A DNA stretch of 12,303 nucleotides from Solirubrobacteraceae bacterium (GTDB taxonomy: Bacteria > Actinomycetota > Thermoleophilia > Solirubrobacterales > Solirubrobacteraceae), in the NCBI GenBank assembly GCA_030149625.1, contig JASLHP010000323.1:1-12303 (forward strand), written 5' to 3'. Shown in pieces: positions 7,101 to 12,018 of the stretch. The translations under genes were made by a program, and so were the position numbers. A model generated the notes under the pieces. It saw only the letters and a program-made list of their open reading frames with translations. It was not told where the DNA came from and ran no database searches. Within the stretch, counting starts at the first letter, position 1, and each line of letters starts with the position of its first letter.

Positions 7101-7159
7101 GCAGTAGCCCGATGCCTGCGAAAGTCGCCACGCAGACCGTCGTCGAGATGTCCCTATAG
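7101..7159 (+). pseudogene. Remnant A: truncated 5' end of a cyclophilin gene
   Basis: From GCAGTAGCCCGATGCC onward the sequence resembles the start of the intact cyclophilin gene at 8680. The block 7109-7134 matches 8677-8702 at 22 of 26 positions. The frame from ATG 7112 reads MPAKVATQTVVEMSL and stops at TAG 7157-7159, against MPTKATMQT in the intact protein. After the homologous part it contains AGATGTCCCTATA at 7146-7158, absent from the intact gene but repeated in remnant B at the same distance. At the position of the intact gene's -10 it has CGCAGT, so expression is unlikely. Confidence 0.6.
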
Positions 7160-7315
7160 CCAATCCTCGCCGTCCGCCAGGCCTTCGTCTCCGGGATGCG
7201 CTGCGAGCGCGACCTTCCGAGTCACGGAGACGACGGGTACGAGGCGATCACGGTGGTCGCTGATCGTGTTCCTCGGGCTCGCCTCCGCCCACGAGTAGTC
7301 GCCCGAGTATCGCGG

Positions 7316-7393
7316 CCGATGCCAACGAAAGCCACCATGCACATCGCTCTCAAGATGTCCCTATACGCTCATGTAGCGATTTGTCCGCGATAA
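7316..7393 (+). pseudogene. Remnant B: truncated 5' end of a cyclophilin gene
   Basis: The block 7316-7341 matches 8677-8702 at 25 of 26 positions. The ATG at 7319 opens a 24-codon frame, MPTKATMHIALKMSLY and eight more residues, ending at TAA 7391-7393; its first seven residues are identical to the intact cyclophilin. After the homologous block it carries AGATGTCCCTATA at 7353-7365, the same offset (34 bases from the A of ATG) as in remnant A. Remnants A and B are exactly 207 bp apart. It could be translated as a short peptide, but a remnant is more likely. Confidence 0.65.
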
Positions 7394-7416
7394 CTGGTCT
7401 TGCAAGCGTCTTCGGG

Positions 7417-7422
7417 TAGGAT
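7417..7422 (+). promoter_or_regulatory. Candidate -10 element of the small-protein/protease cassette
   Basis: TAGGAT (TANNNT) lies six bases before the ATG at 7429. It would give a leaderless transcript covering both cassette genes. A TTGCAA at 7400-7405 is too close (11-base spacer) to be a standard -35. Confidence 0.4.
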
Positions 7423-7428
7423 CTGGCT

Positions 7429-7635
7429 ATGCACGATCACCCGATCGAAGGGGTTGAGCCGGAGCAGACGCCCAGCCAAGATGTCGCCGCGATCCTGAGC
7501 CAGCTCCCTGATAGCGGCCTCGAGGATGATGTGATGCGTCTCATGGACATCTACGAGGCGACAGAGCGAGCTTATCGGGCTGGTGTACAAGCAAGCGCAC
7601 CTCGCGTCGGCTCGTACGCATCTACCAACGGATAG
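7429..7635 (+). CDS. Small acidic protein of unknown function, cassette gene 1
   Basis: The 68-residue product is acidic and probably mostly helical between residues 15 and 52 (QDVAAILSQLPDSGLEDDVM and a following LMDIYEATERAYRAGVQ), with no membrane segment or signal peptide. I do not recognise a family. The ATG at 7429 is supported by TAGGAT six bases upstream, and the stop at 7635 is eight bases before the GTG of the protease-like gene, so the two are almost certainly one operon. Codon use is less GC3-extreme than in the flanking genes, as in its partner. Possible roles, such as partner, adaptor or regulator of the protease-like protein, are inferred only from this linkage. Confidence 0.65.
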   Translation: MHDHPIEGVEPEQTPSQDVAAILSQLPDSGLEDDVMRLMDIYEATERAYRAGVQASAPRVGSYASTNG

Positions 7636-7643
7636 CTCGCGCT

Positions 7644-8624
7644 GTGGCGACCTGGGGGGAAGTCCTCCGTACAGTCCAAGAGAGTGCGGAGCAGCGTGGG
7701 CCACTCGGCCCAGATCTCGATGGAATACGCCTGGGCTACATCAATGCGCTGCGGCAGATCTCCGGCCGCGCTGTCATCGTATATGCCAGCGGTTGGCTCG
7801 GAAAAAGCGGATTCAGCGACCCTGCTCTGACCGTCGAGCCCGACGATGTGCATGCGCTCATGGAGTGTTGCAACGGAGTTGGGGAGCGCGACCTCGACCT
7901 CATCATCCATAGCCCCGGAGGTTCCGCCGAAGCTGCTGAGCAGATGCTCAACTACCTGCGCACGCAGTTCGACGACATCCGGTGCATCGTTCCACTACAA
8001 GCGAAGTCTGCGGCGACGATGCTGGCACTTGGTGGCAACGAGATCGTCATGGGCCTACATTCGGAGCTGGGGCCGATCGATCCGCAAATCCTTATCCCTG
8101 TTCCCGAGGGACAGCGATTTGCGCCGGCCCACGCAATCCTGCGTGACTTTGGTCGTGCCAAGCGCGAGATCGCCGACGATGTGGCAGTACTCCCGGCATG
8201 GACGCCCATTCTTCGCGGCTATTCCGGCGGCCTCTTGGAGTTCTGCAGCCAGCAAATCAAGCTCTCTCAGGAGATCGTCGCTGGATGGTTGGAACGCTAC
8301 ATGCTTCGCCATTGGGACAATCGGGCCGTGCTCGCGCAGCAAATCTCCGAGCACTTTGGGTCCGAAGCGTCGTATGACCGCTTCAGAACGCATGGGCGTC
8401 CGATACGGATCGAGGAGCTTCGCCAGCTCCAGGGCCTGAAAGTCCAAGCACTGGAGGACGATCAGCACCTCCAAGATGCGGTTCTCAGCATCTACCATGC
8501 TCTCGATCTCACATTTCGTGGACCGGCGATCAAGGTCGTCGAGAATCATCTTGGGAGGCGCAAGGTGCGGGCAGTGCAACCACTTGTCCTCCAGGCAGCT
8601 CCTGCTGCGCAGCCTGAGCAGTAG
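7644..8624 (+). CDS. Serine dehydrogenase proteinase (SDH)-family, ClpP/crotonase-fold protein
   Basis: The 326-residue protein matches the SDH proteinase family (ClpP-class serine proteases). The region 84-148 has the diagnostic order: LDLIIHSPGGSAEAAEQMLN with oxyanion glycines 92-93, then KSAATMLALGGNEIVMG with the probable nucleophile Ser122, then GLHSELGPIDPQ with His139 and Asp146 as candidate triad members. Lys121 directly before the serine is a departure from the Met I recall there. No transmembrane or signal segment is present, unlike SppA/S49 enzymes, so it should be cytosolic. The start is GTG 7644, eight bases after the small gene's stop and with no strong ribosome site, which suggests coupling. 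Codon use is distinct from neighbours, suggesting transfer. Protease activity and target are inferred from family only. Confidence 0.85.
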   Translation: MATWGEVLRTVQESAEQRGPLGPDLDGIRLGYINALRQISGRAVIVYASGWLGKSGFSDPALTVEPDDVHALMECCNGVGERDLDLIIHSPGGSAEAAEQMLNYLRTQFDDIRCIVPLQAKSAATMLALGGNEIVMGLHSELGPIDPQILIPVPEGQRFAPAHAILRDFGRAKREIADDVAVLPAWTPILRGYSGGLLEFCSQQIKLSQEIVAGWLERYMLRHWDNRAVLAQQISEHFGSEASYDRFRTHGRPIRIEELRQLQGLKVQALEDDQHLQDAVLSIYHALDLTFRGPAIKVVENHLGRRKVRAVQPLVLQAAPAAQPEQ

Positions 8625-8667
8625 CCCATGTGGCGACGCGATGCAGGCTGACTATTCCCGAGGGCAG

Positions 8668-8673
8668 TAGAGT
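8668..8673 (+). promoter_or_regulatory. Candidate -10 element of the cyclophilin gene
   Basis: TAGAGT (TANNNT) is six bases before the ATG at 8680. It lies in GCAGTAGAGTAGCCCG; compared with remnant A (GCAGTAGCCCG) this has an extra AGTAG, so the hexamer may have been created by a 5-bp duplication. Confidence 0.45.
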
Positions 8674-8676
8674 AGC

Positions 8677-8702
8677 CCGATGCCTACGAAAGCCACCATG
8701 CA
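8677..8702 (+). repeat. Copy C of the cyclophilin-start repeat (intact)
   Basis: This 26-bp segment spans the start codon and first codons of the intact cyclophilin gene. It matches 7316-7341 at 25 of 26 positions and 7109-7134 at 22 of 26. The AGATGTCCCTATA block that follows the other two copies is missing; here the cyclophilin reading frame continues. Confidence 0.75.
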
Positions 8703-9141
8703 GACAACAGAAGGACCGATCGTCTTCGAGCTGTTCGACGAGGACGCGCCCAAGACCGTCGAGAACTTCCGCAAGCTCGCTGGCGACGGCTTCTACGACG
8801 GACTCGCCTTTCACCGCGTGATCAAGGACTTCATGATCCAGGGCGGTTGCCCGCAGGGCAACGGAACGGGCGGCCCCGGCTACACGTTCGAGGACGAGAT
8901 CAACTCGCACAAGATCGTCCGCGGCGCGCTCGCGATGGCGAATGCCGGCCCCGACACGAACGGCTCGCAGTTCTTCATCGTCACCGCCGACGCCTGTCCG
9001 TGGCTCGACGGCAAGCACACCGTGTTCGGGCAGGTCACAGACGGCATGGACGTCGTCGACAAGCTGGAGGGCGTCTCCACAGACGGCGGCGACCGTCCGT
9101 CCGAGCCGATCGGCATCGCGTCGATCGAGCTGTCTGACTGA
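8680..9141 (+). CDS. Cyclophilin-type peptidyl-prolyl cis-trans isomerase
   Basis: The 153-residue protein is a single-domain cyclophilin that accelerates proline isomerisation during protein folding. The core motifs are intact: [13 protein letters not shown] at 44-56 with catalytic Arg46, [18 protein letters not shown] at 83-100, and [12 protein letters not shown] at 108-119. There is no signal peptide, so it is the cytosolic form. The ATG at 8680 gives [20 protein letters not shown]; a second ATG at 8698 is possible but the first has the promoter-like TAGAGT at the expected distance. Its 5' end is the sequence found truncated at 7112 and 7319. The coding sequence beyond the repeat returns to the high-GC3 codon use of the chromosome. 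A weak hairpin follows the stop. Confidence 0.95.
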   Translation: MPTKATMQTTEGPIVFELFDEDAPKTVENFRKLAGDGFYDGLAFHRVIKDFMIQGGCPQGNGTGGPGYTFEDEINSHKIVRGALAMANAGPDTNGSQFFIVTADACPWLDGKHTVFGQVTDGMDVVDKLEGVSTDGGDRPSEPIGIASIELSD

Positions 9142-9144
9142 CAC

Positions 9145-9158
9145 TGGCCGCACGGCCA
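9145..9158 (+). terminator. Short hairpin after the cyclophilin gene
   Basis: TGGCC-GCAC-GGCCA forms a 5-bp stem and four-base loop three bases after the cyclophilin stop. There is no T-run, so termination strength is doubtful. Confidence 0.25.
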
Positions 9159-9188
9159 ATCGACACCCGGCGGGATGCGCTCGAGGAG

Positions 9189-9221
9189 TAATCTCTTCGT
9201 ACACGGCTACGAGTAGGGGAG
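9189..9221 (+). promoter_or_regulatory. Candidate promoter and ribosome site of the aldehyde dehydrogenase gene
   Basis: TAATCT at 9189-9194 fits TANNNT and would start a leader of roughly 31 bases. GGGGAG at 9216-9221 is a purine-rich ribosome site 10 bases before the ATG at 9232. It is only one base before the alternative GTG at 9223, which argues for the ATG. Confidence 0.4.
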
Positions 9222-9231
9222 AGTGCATCTG

Positions 9232-10872
9232 ATGGCGAGCGTTGAGCAGCACGTCGAGCAGGAGATCCTTCAGGCCGGCGGCGACGCCGCCGAGACGAGC
9301 GAGCGGACGCCGCTCGAGGCGCCGAGCGCGAGCGAGCAGACGCCTGTGGGCGCTCCGGCGGCGGCGCCGGCTGCGAGCGAGATCCCGGTTGAGAACCCCG
9401 CGACGGGAGCGACGGTGCGCACGGTCCCGGACCTCGGCGCGGCGGCGGTCGCGGAGATGGCGGCGCGCGGGCGCGCGGTGCAGCCGCAGTGGGAGGCCTA
9501 CGGCTTCGAGGGACGCGCGCGGGTGCTGCTGCGCGCGCAGAAGTGGCTGATGGACAACTCCCAGCGCGTGGCCGACACGATCGTCTCGGAGACGGGCAAG
9601 ACCTACGAGGACGCGAGCCTCGCCGAGATCGGCTACGCGGGCAACGCGTTCGGCTTCTGGGCCAAGCACGGCCCCGAGTACCTCGCCGACGAGTCTGTCA
9701 AGTCCAGCCAGGTGCTCGTCAAGGGCAAGAAGCTGATCCAGCGCTACCGCCCGCTAGGGCTGATCGGCGTGATCGGTCCTTGGAACTACCCGCTGACGAA
9801 CTCGTTCGGCGACTGCATCCCCGCGCTGATGGCCGGCAACAGCGTGATCCTCAAGCCGTCCGAGGTGACGCCGCTGACGTCGCTCTTGATGGTCGAAGGT
9901 CTGCGCGAGGGCGGGCTGCCCGAGGATGTGCTGCAGATCGCGACGGGGCGCGGCGAGACCGGCGCGGCGCTGATCGAGCACGTAGACATGATCATGTTCA
10001 CCGGCTCCACGAGGACCGGCAGGAAGGTCGCCGAAGCCGCCGCCAGAAGGCTGATCCCGGCGTCGCTCGAGCTCGGCGGCAAGGACCCGATGATCGTGCT
10101 CTCCGACGCCGACCTCGAGCGCGCCGCCAACTTCGCCGCGTATTTCTCGATGCAGAACGCCGGGCAGACGTGCATCTCGATCGAGCGCGTGTATGTCGAG
10201 GAGCCCGTGTACGACGAGTTCGTGGCGAAGGTATCCGAGAAGGTGCGCGCCCTGCGAACCGGCTCTCCCGAGGGTGGCTTCGGCACCGTCGAGGTCGGTG
10301 CGATCACGTTCCCGCCGCAACTCGACACGATCGAAGACCACGTGCAGGACGCAGTGCAGAAGGGCGCGCGCGTGCTCACCGGCGGCCAGCGGCTGCCGGG
10401 CCCCGGCCGCTTCTACGAGCCGACGGTGCTCGTCGACGTCGACCACACGATGAAGTGCATGACCGAGGAGACGTTCGGGCCGACGCTGCCGATCATGAAG
10501 GTCGCGGACGCCGACGAGGCGGTGCGGCTAGCCAACGACTCGCCCTATGGGCTCGGCGCATCGGTGTTCTCGCGCGACGCCGCTCGCGGCGAGGCGGTCG
10601 CGAGACGCGTCGAAGCGGGCGCCGCCAACGTCAACGACGCGATGATCAACTACACCGTGCTCGAGCTGCCGATGGGCGGCGCGAAGGCCTCCGGCATCGG
10701 CTCGCGCCATGGCGCCGGCGGCATCCGCAAGTACTGCTCCCAGCAGGCGATCGTCGTCACCGCGAAAATGGCGATGAAGAAGGAACTCTTCATGTACCCG
10801 TACAAGCCGCGGACATCGCGGATGCTCGCGGGCGCGTTCAAACTGCTGTACGGGCGCGGCAAGCGGGACTGA
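9232..10872 (+). CDS. NAD(P)-dependent aldehyde dehydrogenase, succinate-semialdehyde dehydrogenase-like
   Basis: This 546-residue enzyme of the aldehyde dehydrogenase superfamily should oxidise an aldehyde to the acid with NAD(P)+. The catalytic set is complete: Asn185 in GPWNYP, FTGST at 256-260, general base Glu280 in LELGGKDP and nucleophile Cys314 in NAGQTCISIERV. ETFGP is at 413-417. The pattern SLELGGKDPMIVL with GQTCISIERVYVE resembles GabD2-type succinate-semialdehyde dehydrogenases of actinobacteria, but substrate assignment is tentative. Residues 1-50 are an Ala/Glu/Pro-rich extension absent from typical members, and the tail from about 510 is basic with a partly hydrophobic AGAFKLLYG, which could lie on the membrane. 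ATG 9232 is preferred to GTG 9223 because of ribosome-site spacing. It ends at a strong hairpin. Confidence 0.93.
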   Translation: MASVEQHVEQEILQAGGDAAETSERTPLEAPSASEQTPVGAPAAAPAASEIPVENPATGATVRTVPDLGAAAVAEMAARGRAVQPQWEAYGFEGRARVLLRAQKWLMDNSQRVADTIVSETGKTYEDASLAEIGYAGNAFGFWAKHGPEYLADESVKSSQVLVKGKKLIQRYRPLGLIGVIGPWNYPLTNSFGDCIPALMAGNSVILKPSEVTPLTSLLMVEGLREGGLPEDVLQIATGRGETGAALIEHVDMIMFTGSTRTGRKVAEAAARRLIPASLELGGKDPMIVLSDADLERAANFAAYFSMQNAGQTCISIERVYVEEPVYDEFVAKVSEKVRALRTGSPEGGFGTVEVGAITFPPQLDTIEDHVQDAVQKGARVLTGGQRLPGPGRFYEPTVLVDVDHTMKCMTEETFGPTLPIMKVADADEAVRLANDSPYGLGASVFSRDAARGEAVARRVEAGAANVNDAMINYTVLELPMGGAKASGIGSRHGAGGIRKYCSQQAIVVTAKMAMKKELFMYPYKPRTSRMLAGAFKLLYGRGKRD

Positions 10873-10880
10873 CGCCAAGA

Positions 10881-10924
10881 CCGGCTCGACCCGCCGCCGG
10901 GGTGGCGTGTCGCGGTCGAGCCGG
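10881..10924. terminator. Strong bidirectional hairpin between convergent genes
   Basis: CCGGCTCGACC at 10881-10891 and GGTCGAGCCGG at 10914-10924 form a perfect 11-bp stem with a 22-base, GC-rich loop that can pair further. It lies nine bases after the aldehyde dehydrogenase stop and ten bases from the end of the convergent membrane protein gene. There is no U-tract, as is common for terminators in high-GC actinobacteria. Confidence 0.7.
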
Positions 10925-10934
10925 GACCAACGGG

Positions 10935-11174
10935 TCACACGAGCCGGCGCACGCTGGCGACGATCAGCCCCACGACCAGGCCGAGGAGCCCGCCGAGGAG
11001 AGCCGCGGGGACACCGAGCTCGAACATCGCGAACCAGGCTGTCGGCGCATACGCCAGCAGGCCCACGACCAAGCCGCAAACCGCTCCGACGACGCCCACC
11101 GAGGCCGCGCCGAGGATCGCGCCCCGAGCAGGCAACGGCAGGTCTCGAAATCCCGGCGAGCGCCGATCGGTCAT
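10935..11174 (-). CDS. Small two-helix membrane protein
   Basis: The 79-residue product has a short basic N-terminus (MTDRRSPGFRDLPLPARG) and two glycine-rich hydrophobic segments at about 19-41 and 53-75, ending in SVRRLV. The layout suggests both termini on the cytoplasmic side. No family is recognised. The frame is open upstream to 11291, but that part is Pro/Arg-rich. ATG 11174 is chosen because GATAAT lies six bases upstream, the same arrangement as at the left-edge gene. It converges with the aldehyde dehydrogenase and shares its hairpin. The gene upstream on the same strand ends 157 bp away. Confidence 0.6.
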   Translation of the reverse strand: MTDRRSPGFRDLPLPARGAILGAASVGVVGAVCGLVVGLLAYAPTAWFAMFELGVPAALLGGLLGLVVGLIVASVRRLV

Positions 11175-11180
11175 CTCACG

Positions 11181-11186
11181 ATTATC
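11181..11186 (-). promoter_or_regulatory. Candidate -10 element of the two-helix membrane protein gene
   Basis: GATAAT on the minus strand (5 of 6 to TATAAT) ends six bases before the ATG at 11174, giving a leaderless transcript. No -35 was identified. Confidence 0.4.
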
Positions 11187-11203
11187 GGCTGCTCGGGGGA
11201 GTT

Positions 11204-11219
11204 CGCCAAGGCTTTGGCG
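11204..11219. other. Inverted repeat upstream of the two-helix membrane protein gene
   Basis: CGCCAA-GGCT-TTGGCG is a perfect 6-bp inverted repeat with a four-base centre, 18 bp upstream of the -10 candidate at 11181-11186, where a -35 or operator would lie. It could bind a dimeric regulator or be incidental. The rest of the 157-bp gap holds only the hairpin at 11309-11331. Confidence 0.35.
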
Positions 11220-11308
11220 CGTCGTCGGCTGGAGTGATCGTGGAGCGGCCGGAGGTCGAGCAGGAAGCGCAGGCGCTCGATCAATCCACACGAGCGGGAG
11301 TCGTCGCC

Positions 11309-11331
11309 CGGCGCCGCTCTCGTCGGCGCCG
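11309..11331 (-). terminator. Hairpin immediately after the HAD hydrolase gene
   Basis: CGGCGCCG-CTCTCGT-CGGCGCCG forms an 8-bp stem with a seven-base loop directly abutting the stop codon of the HAD gene (11334-11332 on the minus strand). It has no U-tract. Position right after the operon end supports a terminator role. Confidence 0.5.
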
Positions 11332-12018
11332 CTACGCAGTCAGCGGCACGCCCAGCAGCCTTTCGAGCTGTGGGATCGTCTTCTCGGCGCTCGTGTGGTG
11401 GATCGTGGCCATTCCCAGCTCCTGCGCCGGCGTGAGGTTGAACGGCAGGTCATCGACGTAGACGCACTCCGACGCGGCCGCGCCGGCGCGTTCGGCGCCG
11501 AGCTCGTACATGCGGCGCGAAGGCTTGCGGATGCCCTCCTCGGCGGAGATCACGACGCCGTCGAACAGCTCGTCGAACAGCTCGTGCGGATAGCGGTGCA
11601 CGCCCCACGAGTTGGACACGAGCGCCGTGCGCACGCCGGCCGCGCGTGCCGTCGCGACCGCCTGCACCATCGCCGTGTCCGGGTGCACGCCCGCGAACAA
11701 GCCGTCGATCAAGCCATCCGGAGAGACGCCCAGCTGCGCCGCGAACTGCAGCTCGAACGCGTCCTCCTGCAGTTCGCCCTGCTCCAGCGCGACCAACAGC
11801 TCGCGCGCGGCCGGATCGGTTCGGAAGCGGCCCATCAAGCTCTCCGGCGGGATGCCGGCCTCCAGGCAGTACGCGTGGAAGGACGCGAACAGGTTCGTCG
11901 TCAGCACGCCGCCCCAATCGATCAGCAGCGCGCCGCGCGTGCGCTCGCCGGGCTTGCGCTCGCCCCGCGTGCCCTCGCCGGGCTCGCCGTCGCCGGACAC
12001 GCCAGCCGGCTCAGTCAC
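11332..12018 (-). CDS. HAD-superfamily hydrolase (subfamily IA), ACAD10-type
   Basis: The 228-residue protein is a HAD-superfamily hydrolase, probably a phosphatase. Motif I is LLIDWGGVLT with nucleophile Asp34; the usual second Asp (general acid) is Gly36, as also occurs in DxGGVL-type members, so classical phosphatase activity is not assured. Motif II is LVSNS ending at Ser135, motif III is Lys165 in RKPSRRMYELG, and motif IV is VYVDDLPFN with Asp189 and Asp190. A helical cap lies between about 45 and 115. The first 29 residues are low-complexity Gly/Glu/Arg/Thr (GEGTRGERKPGERTRG). The start is GTG 12018, overlapping the upstream kinase gene by 8 bp, with AGAGG nine bases before it inside that gene. 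Translational coupling to an APH-like kinase recalls the HAD-plus-APH architecture of eukaryotic ACAD10. Confidence 0.88.
   Translation of the reverse strand: MTEPAGVSGDGEPGEGTRGERKPGERTRGALLIDWGGVLTTNLFASFHAYCLEAGIPPESLMGRFRTDPAARELLVALEQGELQEDAFELQFAAQLGVSPDGLIDGLFAGVHPDTAMVQAVATARAAGVRTALVSNSWGVHRYPHELFDELFDGVVISAEEGIRKPSRRMYELGAERAGAAASECVYVDDLPFNLTPAQELGMATIHHTSAEKTIPQLERLLGVPLTA

Larger units (their letters stand above)
7056..7428. other. 373-bp region without a supported gene, holding two remnant cyclophilin starts
   Basis: No open frame here has a recognisable protein or a convincing start. The content I can support is the pair of truncated cyclophilin-like 5' ends at 7101-7159 and 7316-7393 and the promoter-like hexamer at 7417 for the next gene. 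The 156 bp between the two remnants carry only small frames on both strands (one of 62 codons on the minus strand from 7342 to 7154) that I could not assign. The region separates the helicase unit from the cassette beginning at 7429. Confidence 0.6.
7109..8702. mobile_element. Putative genomic island bounded by repeats of the cyclophilin gene start
   Basis: Three copies of a 26-bp sequence spanning the cyclophilin start codon (7109-7134, 7316-7341, 8677-8702) bracket a 181-bp spacer and then a two-gene cassette. B and C differ at one position, A from C at four. Only the last copy leads into a whole gene. The cassette has visibly more A/T at third positions (AAA, ATA, GTA, AGT, GGA codons) than its neighbours. 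This is the pattern left when elements integrate site-specifically at the 5' end of a gene and rebuild it. No integrase, transposase or terminal inverted repeat is in the window, so the element would be a remnant or be moved in trans. The boundaries are inferred. Confidence 0.4.

Noticed and set aside
7154..7342. 62-codon minus-strand frame between the cyclophilin remnants
   Set aside because: Its composition is less shadow-like and no gene opposes it, so it may be debris of an earlier insertion, but there is no ribosome site and no recognised family.
7056..8702. CRISPR array from the repeated cyclophilin starts
   Set aside because: Only three unevenly spaced copies, with coding content between them and no cas genes.
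8530..9669. 379-codon minus-strand frame over the cyclophilin and aldehyde dehydrogenase
   Set aside because: It covers parts of three plus-strand genes and has no recognisable domain.
9489..11237. 582-codon plus-strand frame spanning the aldehyde dehydrogenase and beyond
   Set aside because: Out-of-frame shadow rich in Arg and Ala; it also crosses the strong hairpin at 10881-10924.
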